This document shows, in pieces, positions 8,034 to 15,636 of a stretch of DNA of 64,000 bases. The notes under the pieces are model-generated. The model was not told where the DNA came from. It saw nothing but the letters and a program-made list of their open reading frames with translations, and did no database searches. Position numbers and translations under genes: made by a program. Within the stretch, counting starts at the first letter, position 1. Each line of letters starts with the position of its first letter. This DNA comes from Acidobacteriota bacterium (GTDB taxonomy: Bacteria > Acidobacteriota > UBA6911 > RPQK01 > DATIPO01): assembly GCA_035471785.1 (NCBI GenBank), contig DATIPQ010000110.1:1-64000 (forward strand), read 5' to 3'.

Positions 8034-8765
8034 TCAATCCAATTCCAGGCCCAGCTCGGACTCGATGTCCTGCCGCGTTTCTTCATCCAGGCCCATGCCT
8101 TCGGCCAGTTGCTTGAGGTAGGCCCGCTCTTCCTCGGTGTCGACTTCGATGGCCAGCAGCGAGGCGGCATAGACCTGGGGCTTGAGCTGTTGGGATTGGG
8201 GTTGCTTGACCAGTTCCTTGAGCAATTCGTCCAGCGACAGCGGCTTCTCCATCTGCTGGCGCACGTAGTCGCGTTCTTCCTTGCCGAACCCGCTCTGGCG
8301 CAGCTTGAGCAGAATCGCTCCCCGCTCTTCGGCATCGATTTCGCCGTCGGCCGCGGCAGCGGCGATCATGGCCCTGATCAGCAGGAGGGCCTGCTCCTGA
8401 TTCTGTTGAGAAGAGGACTCAGGCGCAGGCGGTGCTCCCGGAGGTCCCCCGGCGGCGGCCGGAGGAGGAGGAGGGGCCGCGCCCGATGAGCCGGACCCAG
8501 GCGGGGGCGGCGGAGGGCCTCCCGAAGCAGGCTGCTGCCCGGGCGGCGACTGCTGACCCGAACCGCCTTTCTTGGACTGGGTGAAGTGCTCGAAGGCGGC
8601 AATGCCCACACCCAGGGCTCCCATGCCCACGGCTGTGGCCGCTCCCCCTCCCAGCAGCGATCCCAGTCCGCTCGATCGGCGGCGGCGGCGTCTCCGGCTG
8701 CGCCGACGAGACCCGCGAAATTGCGACTTGACCAATCCGCCCAGTAAACGCTGCGCATCAAACAT
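8034..8765 (-). CDS. DUF533/TerB-like protein with arginine-rich N-terminus
   Basis: This 243-residue protein has three parts. Residues about 16-35 are very arginine-rich. A glycine-rich hydrophobic stretch (GSLLGGGAATAVGMGALGVG) and a Pro/Gly-rich linker follow, up to about residue 125. The C-terminal 110 residues are a helical DUF533/TerB-like domain (LLIRAMIAAAAADGEIDAEE, the acidic helix typical of this fold). The ATG at 8765 has AGGAAGA upstream; a longer frame to 8852 has none. It lies 72 bp upstream of the GYF_2/AIM24 gene on the same strand and may share its promoter. The proline-rich linker is the kind of sequence GYF domains bind, so a physical partnership is plausible but unproven. 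Confidence 0.85.
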   Translation of the reverse strand: MFDAQRLLGGLVKSQFRGSRRRSRRRRRRRSSGLGSLLGGGAATAVGMGALGVGIAAFEHFTQSKKGGSGQQSPPGQQPASGGPPPPPPGSGSSGAAPPPPPAAAGGPPGAPPAPESSSQQNQEQALLLIRAMIAAAAADGEIDAEERGAILLKLRQSGFGKEERDYVRQQMEKPLSLDELLKELVKQPQSQQLKPQVYAASLLAIEVDTEEERAYLKQLAEGMGLDEETRQDIESELGLELD

Positions 8766-8987
8766 ATTGGTTCTTCCTACGCTTTCAGTTTTCGCTTTGT
8801 TCGAGCACGAACATGACATTAGCAGTCTAGTCGACAGCCCCACATGGATCAACGCCAGGCAGGCTTGCTTTCACTCAGAAACCCGCTTCAGCCGCAACAC
8901 CCGCCCCTTTTGCGCTGCGCCGATAGCGCCACTGGGCTATCATGTCGGGTAGATCGATAAGAGGAGAGAGCAGGAGAAGGAGGTCCC

Positions 8988-9575
8988 GTGCATCGCAAAT
9001 CCGTGCTAACCCTGCTGGCCTTGGCCCTGGCAACTGCGGGCGTCCTGCTGCCGGCTCAGTCCACGCTGCAAGGGGACGTTCAGAAGAGCCTGCGCAGATT
9101 GGCCGACTATGGAGCCTTCGACTGGCTCTCCTACTCAGTGGAAGGCGGCACCGTCCACCTGTCGGGAATGGTGCGCAGGCCCACGCTTCGCCGTTCGGCC
9201 AATGCCGCCGTCCAGAGAATCGAGGGCGTCGAGACGGTCAACAATGAAATCCAGGTGCTGCCGGTCTCGACAGTGGACGACCGCATCCGCATAGCCGCCT
9301 ACTCGGCCATCTACGGTCATCCTCAACTGCGCAAATACCTGCCGGGAGGCGGATCGGTCAGAATCCCCCCCTCTCCCCGCGGACGCAGCGCCTCCGAATT
9401 AGTCGACACGGGACAGTTCCATCTGGGCGCACACGCCATCCACATCATCGTGGAACGAGGCCATATCACCCTGCTGGGAGTCGTCAACAACCGCCAGGAC
9501 GCTCAAATCGCAGAGATCCAGGCCAAGGGCGTGGACGCCGTTTTCTCGGTGGTCAACAGCCTGCAAGTCCAGTAG
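8988..9575 (+). CDS. Secreted BON-domain protein (two BON-like domains)
   Basis: The 195-residue protein starts at GTG 8988 with an AGGAGG site. It has a signal peptide (LLALALATAGVLLPAQS) and two BON-like domains. The first, about residues 27-86, ends ...TLRRSANAAVQRIEGVETVNNEIQV. The second, about 95-195, ends ...DAQIAEIQAKGVDAVFSVVNSLQV. BON domains bind phospholipid or peptidoglycan-associated surfaces, as in OsmY, so the protein is probably periplasmic and envelope-associated. The second domain has an insertion (PGGGSVRIPPSPRGRSASEL) after its first helix. Confidence 0.88.
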   Translation: MHRKSVLTLLALALATAGVLLPAQSTLQGDVQKSLRRLADYGAFDWLSYSVEGGTVHLSGMVRRPTLRRSANAAVQRIEGVETVNNEIQVLPVSTVDDRIRIAAYSAIYGHPQLRKYLPGGGSVRIPPSPRGRSASELVDTGQFHLGAHAIHIIVERGHITLLGVVNNRQDAQIAEIQAKGVDAVFSVVNSLQVQ

Positions 9576-9606
9576 AAGGCGACTTCCAGCCACCGCCTCT
9601 CAGCGT

Positions 9607-9636
9607 TCCTAAAAGCGAAAATTTTCGCTTTTAGGA
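9607..9636. promoter_or_regulatory. 30-bp perfect palindrome (operator or hairpin)
   Basis: The half-site TCCTAAAAGCGAAAA is followed immediately by its exact reverse complement, with no mismatch over 30 bp. It lies 31 bp after the BON gene and 84 bp before the DUF1800 start. As RNA it would fold into a 13-bp stem with a four-base loop. It lacks a U-tail, so it is not a standard terminator. A dimeric repressor operator upstream of the DUF1800-DUF1501 operon is the likeliest role. Confidence 0.6.
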
Positions 9637-9720
9637 CAATTGTACTGAAACAGGCGGCCGACAGGTCCGTAAGAGAATAACGTTTAAGCCCGAACACTTC
9701 AGTTGCGAAAGGCCGGAGAC

Positions 9721-11271
9721 ATGAAACGCCCGCTTCTGTTCATTCTCATCCTGGCGCTGGCCGGAGCATCCTTGGCGGCCCAAGGGCCGGTCACCACACG
9801 CCCCTCCTTTCCCGCACGGGACCCGGGCTTCACCTGGGACCGCGCCAACGCCGCCCACCTGATGCGCCGCGCCGGATTCTCAGCCTCTCCTCAAGAAATC
9901 GACCGCATGGTCTCGCAGGGATTCATCGCCACGCTGGACGAACTCCTGGAATACGAGACGGTCGACGACTCGGCCATGGAAGAAGCCCTGGCGGCCCGCG
10001 ACTACCAGCTCAGCCGCGCCGTTCCCCAGGTGGAGGGGCTGGTGCTGGCCAATCCGGTGGAACTCAACCGCTGGTGGCTCTACCGCATGATCAACAGCCG
10101 CCGCCAGTTGCTGGAGAAGATGACCTACTTCTGGCACGACCACTTCGCCACTTCGCTGCAGGAGGTCAATCAGGTCAAGCCCTCCACCGGACGGCCCCTC
10201 ATCCTCATCCAGCAGGACACCTTTCGCGAGCACGCCCTGGGCAATTTCAAGGACCTGGTGCACGACATGGCCCGCGATCCGGCCATGCTCATCTGGCTCG
10301 ACAACTTCCTTAACGTTCGCAACCAGCCCAACGAGAACTGGGCCCGCGAGTTGCTGGAACTGTTCACCATGGGAGTCGACCAGTACACCGAAGAAGACAT
10401 TCAGGAAGCAGCCCGGGCCTTCACCGGATGGACTTTCGACTTCGACCGCATGAACCCCGACGAATTCGACTACGACTTCCTCTTCATCCCGGTCCTCCAC
10501 GACTTCGGCCCCAAGACCTTCCTGGGCCGGACCGGCAACTGGAACGGCGACGACATCATCAACATCATCTTCGAGCAGGACGTGACCGCCGAGTTCATCG
10601 CCGCCAAGCTGTGGGAGTTCCTGGTCTACCCCGATCCCGACCCGGGGCTGATCCGTCAGTTGGGAAGGGTCTTGCGCGAGAACGGATACGAGTTGAAGCC
10701 GCTGCTGCGGGCCATCTTCCGCCATCCCGAGTTCTTCTCCCAGCGGGCCTACCGCGGCCTGATGAAGGCGCCGGTGGAGGCCGGAGTGGCCTTCGCCCGC
10801 GAGATGGAGCTGGAGAGCCCCGAGTTCCTGCCCTTTTTCATCAATCAGATGAACCAGCTCCTCTTCCTGCCTCCCGACGTGGGCGGATGGACCAGCGGGG
10901 TGGGCTGGGTCAACACCTCCACCCTGCTCTTCCGCTACGACTACTACAACGACATGCTGGCCATCCGTCAGCCGGTCCCTGTACGCAACCGCGAGACCGA
11001 CGTGGTGCGTTTCGTCAATCCCGCCGATCTGGAAGGCATGGTGCAGCGGTACGGACTGGTTTCCGAAGAGGACGTAGTGGATCACTTCGTGGACCGCCTG
11101 CTGGCCGGAGACGCCACCGCCGACGAGAAGCTGGTGCTGGAAGACTACCTGCGGCGTCAGGCCGACGGCACCATCGGCGAGTTCGACATCGCCAATCCCG
11201 TCCACATCGACACCAAGGTGCGGGGATTGGCTTACCTGGTCACCCTGCTTCCGGCCTACCAAACCAACTAG
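9721..11271 (+). CDS. DUF1800 family protein
   Basis: The 516-residue protein has a signal peptide (LLFILILALAGASLAAQ) and the DUF1800 pattern: an N-terminal AAHLMRRAGFSASPQEIDRMV helix, WWLYRMINSRRQLLEKMTYFWHDHFATS near residue 120, then NENWARELLELFTMGVDQYTEEDIQEAARAFTGW. DUF1800 proteins are secreted, of unknown activity, and nearly always encoded beside a DUF1501 protein, as here with a 14-bp gap. A TTG start at 9703 is possible, but the ATG at 9721 follows a GGCCGGAG site and places the signal peptide correctly. Confidence 0.9.
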   Translation: MKRPLLFILILALAGASLAAQGPVTTRPSFPARDPGFTWDRANAAHLMRRAGFSASPQEIDRMVSQGFIATLDELLEYETVDDSAMEEALAARDYQLSRAVPQVEGLVLANPVELNRWWLYRMINSRRQLLEKMTYFWHDHFATSLQEVNQVKPSTGRPLILIQQDTFREHALGNFKDLVHDMARDPAMLIWLDNFLNVRNQPNENWARELLELFTMGVDQYTEEDIQEAARAFTGWTFDFDRMNPDEFDYDFLFIPVLHDFGPKTFLGRTGNWNGDDIINIIFEQDVTAEFIAAKLWEFLVYPDPDPGLIRQLGRVLRENGYELKPLLRAIFRHPEFFSQRAYRGLMKAPVEAGVAFAREMELESPEFLPFFINQMNQLLFLPPDVGGWTSGVGWVNTSTLLFRYDYYNDMLAIRQPVPVRNRETDVVRFVNPADLEGMVQRYGLVSEEDVVDHFVDRLLAGDATADEKLVLEDYLRRQADGTIGEFDIANPVHIDTKVRGLAYLVTLLPAYQTN

Positions 11272-11285
11272 GGGAGGCGCGATCC

Positions 11286-12563
11286 ATGAAACGGCGAGAC
11301 TTTCTCAAGAACCTGACTTTTCTCTCCTCGGCGCTGTGCGCGCCCACCTTCCTGGTCAAGTCCATCAAGGCCGCCAAGGCCCAGGGCATCACCCAGGCCG
11401 CCGCGGCCAACGGACGGGTGCTGCTGGTGCTGGAGATGGCGGGGGGCAACGACGGGCTCAACACCATCATCCCCTACAACGACTTCAATTACAGGGACAA
11501 GCGCCCTACCCTTGGAATCCCTGCCAATGATGTGCTCACGATCGACGACACCTACGGCATGCATCCCGCCATGACGGGGATGCGCGACCTGTGGGACGAG
11601 GGCGTCCTGGCAGCCATTCACGGGGTGGGCTACCCCAACCCCAACCGCTCCCACTTCCGCTCCTCCGACATCTGGCACACGGCCGAACCTGAGATCGTGG
11701 CCAAAGACGGATGGCTGGCCAAGCACCTGGACGAACTGGACAGCCAGGCCACCCTGGAGGCGCTGGCTATCGGGGGAGGCGTACCTAAGGCCATGATCTC
11801 CTCTCAGGGAGCGTCTCCCGCCATCCGCAGCATCGAGACCTTCCAGCTCGACACCAACCTCAATCCGGGCGACGGGGGCGGCGAGTACCCGGACGGCGCC
11901 AATATCAACGCCGCCTTCCAGCAGGTGCTGGCCCAGCCCCAGAACCGCTTCGGGCTGCAGGACTTCGTGGGCCAGACGGCGCTGGACGCCACCCTGGCCT
12001 CCATCGAACTGCTGGAGGGACAGGGCGGATACAACAGCACCGTGGAATACCCCGACAGCGCTTTCGCCGAGAACCTGCGCACGGTAGCCCGGGTGATGGC
12101 CGCCGACCTGGGTGTGAGCGTCTTCTACGTCACCCTGGGCGGATTCGACACTCACGCCGAGCAGAGCAACGGCAATCCCGTGCAGGGCGTTCACGCCACC
12201 CTGCTGGACACCTTCTCGCAAGGACTGGCCGCCTTCTGGGCCGACATGAAGCAACTGGGCTTCGACCAGGACGTGCTGGTGATGTCCTTCAGCGAGTTCG
12301 GACGGCGGCTCTTCGAAAACGCCAGCGACGGCACCGACCACGGCACCGCCAACCAGATGTTCCTGCTGGGCGGACCGGTCATCGGCGGATTCCACGGAGA
12401 GCATCCCAGCCTGGCTCCCGATCAGCTCGATCAAATCGGCGACATGACCTTCACCCAGGACTTCCGCAGCGTCTATGCCACCGTGCTCGAGAACTGGCTG
12501 GGCGGCGACTCCGCCGCCGTGCTGGGAGAGTCCTGGCCCACCCTGGACGTTCTCAACGTATAG
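11286..12563 (+). CDS. DUF1501 family protein with Tat-type signal
   Basis: The 425-residue protein starts MKRRDFLKNLTFLSSALCAP, a twin-arginine type signal (RRDFL), so it is probably exported folded. The DUF1501 core is related to the alkaline-phosphatase/sulfatase fold: LEMAGGNDGLNTIIPYND near residue 50, HPAMTGMRDLWDEGVLAAIHGVGYPNPNRSHF near 100, and GGFDTHAEQ plus SEFGRRLFENASDGTDHGTAN in the last third. Reaction and substrate are unknown. It is coupled to DUF1800 with GGGGAGG upstream of the ATG. The reading frame is open upstream of this start, but that part overlaps DUF1800 in another frame. Confidence 0.9.
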   Translation: MKRRDFLKNLTFLSSALCAPTFLVKSIKAAKAQGITQAAAANGRVLLVLEMAGGNDGLNTIIPYNDFNYRDKRPTLGIPANDVLTIDDTYGMHPAMTGMRDLWDEGVLAAIHGVGYPNPNRSHFRSSDIWHTAEPEIVAKDGWLAKHLDELDSQATLEALAIGGGVPKAMISSQGASPAIRSIETFQLDTNLNPGDGGGEYPDGANINAAFQQVLAQPQNRFGLQDFVGQTALDATLASIELLEGQGGYNSTVEYPDSAFAENLRTVARVMAADLGVSVFYVTLGGFDTHAEQSNGNPVQGVHATLLDTFSQGLAAFWADMKQLGFDQDVLVMSFSEFGRRLFENASDGTDHGTANQMFLLGGPVIGGFHGEHPSLAPDQLDQIGDMTFTQDFRSVYATVLENWLGGDSAAVLGESWPTLDVLNV

Positions 12564-12595
12564 GCGTGGGCGCCTTACGTAGGCGTGGGCGCCTT
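12561..12595 (+). repeat. Direct repeat of a GC hairpin after the DUF1501 gene
   Basis: TAGGCGTGGGCGCCTT occurs twice, at 12561-12576 and 12580-12595, starting in the DUF1501 stop codon. Each copy can fold as an AGGCG/CGCCT stem around TGGG. It may help end transcription of the DUF1800-DUF1501 operon, but no T-run follows. Confidence 0.5.
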
Positions 12596-12763
12596 GCCTG
12601 CGCCCAAACACTCCATAGCCTTGGCTGAGGTGGGCTATGAGTGTGGCGCGTCAAAAGACCAGATTGCTGCAGGCGCGATCCCATCCGAATATTTGCGCTC
12701 CGTCTTTCGTAGAGGGGATATCGGGAAAGCCGCCAGGCAAGGGAGATTGGATGAGGAGGCGCC

Positions 12764-15172
12764 GTGTCCACTTTACTTCAGGATGTCCGATTCGCTCTAC
12801 GCACTCTCAGGCGGGGCTGGCTGATCACCGGCCTGGCCATCGTTTCCCTGGCGCTGGCCATCGCAGGCAACGGCATAGTCTTCAGTCTTACCAACGGCCT
12901 GCTTTTCCGTCCCCTGCCCTTCGATGATCCCGGCAATCTCATGCTGCTCTGGCTGGATCGCGAGGGGCAAGTGCCGCCCGCCAACTTCACGCCCTTGTCG
13001 GAACCTGAGTTGATCGACTATCGCGAGCGCACGCGGGGCTTGGGCCTGCTGGAGGGGTTTCGCGGCGCCCGGGTCAACTGGACCCGGGGGGATCGTCCCG
13101 AGCCTCTGATGGGCGAGCGGGTCACCGACGGCATGTTTCAGGTGCTGGGAGTGGACGCCCTGCATGGACGCACCTTTGAGCCCGGAGAAGAGCACGAGAA
13201 GGTGGTGGTGTTGCAGTACCGCTTCTGGGAAGAGCGCCTGGGCGCCGACGTCTCCATACTGGGACAGACGCTGCAACTGAATTCCGAGCCCTACACCGTT
13301 TTGGGCGTCATGCCGCCCGAATTCGAGATCTTCACGCCCGGAGCCAAGCTGTGGATCCCCCTGCCCCTGGAGAAGGGCCAGGGATCGCGCTCCAACCGCA
13401 ACCTGCTGGTGCTGGGACGCCTGGCGCCGGGAGTCGGTTTGCCCCAGGCCCGAGCCGAGATCGAAACCGTGTCCAGGCGCCTGAGGGAGGAGCACCCCGA
13501 AACCACCAGCGGACACTCGGCGGTGCTGGAGCGTTTTCAGGACCGCATACCCGACGACCAGAACCGCATCCTCATGGCTCTTCTGCAGTTCGCCCTCATC
13601 TTCGTGCTGGCCATCGCCTGCGCCAACATCGCCAACCTGCTGCTGGCCCGCGGATATGAGCGCCAGCGCGAGTTCGCGGTGCGGCGGGCGCTGGGGGCCG
13701 GACGCCTGCGCATCCTGCGCCAACTGCTGAGCGAGAGCCTCTTCCTGTCGCTGGCCGGCGGAGCCATCGGAATGCTGCTGGCCTACGTAGGAATCCACTT
13801 CATGCACGCCGCCTTCGCTCCCCTCATGCCGGCCTTCATGCGTCCGGTGCTGGACACCAACGTAGTGCTCTACACCCTGGCCGTGACGGTGGCCGGAGGG
13901 CTTTTTTTCGGCAGCGCTCCGGCGCTGCAAGGTTCCAGGGTGGAGATCTCCGACACCCTGCGCGAAGGAGGCCGGGGAGCTACGGCGGGAGGGCGGCGCC
14001 GACTGCTGAGCAAGGGACTGGTGGTGGCCGAAGTGTCCATGGCCGCCGTGCTGCTGGCGGGGGCCGTCATGCTGATCCAGAGTTTCAGCAGCCTGCAGCG
14101 GGTAGAAAGCGGGTTCGACACCTCTAACCTGCTCACCATGGGCGTCTCCCTGCCCGGCGAACGCTACAAGGACGAGCAGTCGGCCTCCTTTTTCGAGCAG
14201 GCCGCGGAGCGATTGGCCGGCCTTCCCGACGTGGAGGGCGCCACCGCCGCCAGCAGCCTGCCCCGCATGCCCTTCCTGCCCAGCGTTCCCTTCACCCCTG
14301 AGGATCTCGTTCCCCGCGACGGCGAATCCCCGCCCAGCGCCCTCTGCATCACGGTGCTGCCAGGATATTTCGAGACCCTGGGCATTCCGCTGCGCTCCGG
14401 CCGCCCGCTGCTCGACTCCGACCGCGGGGAGGGCCAGGCCGTGGCCGTCATCAGCCGTTCGCTGGCGCAGCGCTGGTTCGCTGAGGAAGAAGCCGTGGGC
14501 GGCCGCCTCCGGGTGCTGGAGAAGGAGCGGCGCATTGTGGGAGTGGTGGACGACGTCATGCAGATCTTCCTGCAAGTGGGCTCGCAAGGTCAAGCCGTCA
14601 TCTATCTTCCACTGGCCCAGCAGTCGAGGAACTCCATGGCCTTCATGCTGAAGACGCGAGGCGAGGCGGCCCCCGGCCTGAGTCAATCGATCCGACAGGA
14701 GATGGAGTCGCTGGAGCGCGACGCCACGGTGGGGCAAATGCTCACATTGGATGCTTTTATCGCCCAGTTCTTCACCGGGGCCCGCGTCATCTCCATCATC
14801 ATGGGCGGCTTCGGCGCCCTGGCCCTGGTCCTCTCCGCCGTGGGCATCTATGGAGTGCTGGCCTATTCGGTGGTCCAGCGCCGCCACGAGATCGGAGTGC
14901 GCATGGCCCTGGGAGCAGGCAAGGGACAGGTGCTGGGTCTTATCACCCGGCAAGGACTGATGCTGACCGCCATCGGATTGCTGCTGGCCCTGCCTGGAGT
15001 GTTGGCGGCCCACTATGGAATCTCCTACGTGCTGGCCGGCATAGCCGAGGTGGAAGGGAGCGGATTGGGCGCCGTGGCGCTGGTCCTGGTGCTGGTCGCC
15101 GGCGCCGCCTGCTATCTGCCCGCCCGCCGGGCGGCCGCCGTCGATCCCATCCAGGCGCTGCGCTCCGAATAA
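12764..15172 (+). CDS. ADOP-type ABC transporter permease (FtsX/MacB-like, duplicated)
   Basis: This 802-residue inner-membrane protein has the layout of the acidobacterial duplicated permease (ADOP). It begins with the signature [12 protein letters not shown] helix and one membrane segment, then a MacB-type periplasmic domain (about 50-270), three membrane segments (about 275-420) and a second periplasmic domain (about 440-660). Three more segments follow, with the FtsX-like [26 protein letters not shown] type motif (here [11 protein letters not shown]). Such permeases pair with a MacB-type ATPase, which is not encoded nearby. The GTG start at 12764 has a GAGGAGG site. A strong hairpin terminator follows. 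Confidence 0.92.
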   Translation: [802 protein letters not shown]

Positions 15173-15206
15173 GGATGAGGCGCTGCGAAGAAAACAAGGT
15201 ATGTCA

Positions 15207-15249
15207 GAAACGGCAGTCCGCCGCCTGCTCCCGGCGGCTGTGCCGTTTT
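15207..15249 (+). terminator. Rho-independent terminator after the ADOP permease gene
   Basis: An imperfect GC-rich stem starts AAACGGCAGTCCGCCG and closes with CGGCGGCTGTGCCGTTT around an eight-base loop, ending in TTTT. It lies about 35 bp after the stop codon. Confidence 0.65.
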
Positions 15250-15332
15250 GACTGCCTGCCGCTTTGGGGAGTCGGAATGGGTCCCTTTTGGCGGCTTGAA
15301 GCACCATTCAAGTCTTTGGATTGGCAAGGGAA

Positions 15333-15362
15333 CGGGCCTCCATTTTTTTGAATCAAGGCCCG
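15333..15362. promoter_or_regulatory. Inverted repeat upstream of the sigma-54 promoter, possible activator site
   Basis: CGGGCCT at 15333-15339 is repeated inverted as AGGCCCG at 15356-15362, with 16 bp between. It lies 67 bp upstream of the sigma-54 -24 box, a normal distance for an enhancer-binding activator. The intervening sequence includes a run of seven T. Function is inferred only from position. Confidence 0.3.
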
Positions 15363-15428
15363 CTCAAGCCCTCGGCCATTCGACGCTGCTCACCGCTGAC
15401 AGCGGCTTTGAGCGCCCCTGGCGGTTTC

Positions 15429-15444
15429 TGGCACCGTTCTTGCA
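15429..15444 (+). promoter_or_regulatory. Sigma-54 (-24/-12) promoter of the TonB-dependent receptor gene
   Basis: TGGCAC-CGTTC-TTGCA matches the RpoN consensus TGGCAC-N5-TTGCA at every defined position and has the required ten bases between the GG and GC dinucleotides. Transcription would start near 15455, about 180 bases before the receptor ATG. No sigma-70 type promoter of similar quality is visible closer to the gene. Confidence 0.6.
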
Positions 15445-15636
15445 CCTTCTTCCAACCGAGAAAAGATTGATCCGTCTCGATCTCCCTGGAGGAGCCGGGA
15501 CGGCGACGGCGGTTCGGGGCTGATACCAGTCCCACCGCCAGTATTCCTTGAGTCCGCAGGCTTTTTTGCCATCGATTGAGCGGGCTCGAACCTTTGCACA
15601 ATCGAAAACCTGACTATTTCAGGGGAGGTTAGATTG

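Larger units (their letters stand above)
15173..15636. other. Regulatory region and long 5' leader of the TonB-dependent receptor gene
   Basis: About 460 bp without a gene. It holds, in order, the ADOP terminator (15207-15249), a 7-bp inverted repeat at 15333-15362, a sigma-54 type promoter at 15429-15444, and an implied untranslated leader of about 180 bases ending in an AGGGGAGG ribosome binding site at 15621-15628. Confidence 0.55.
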
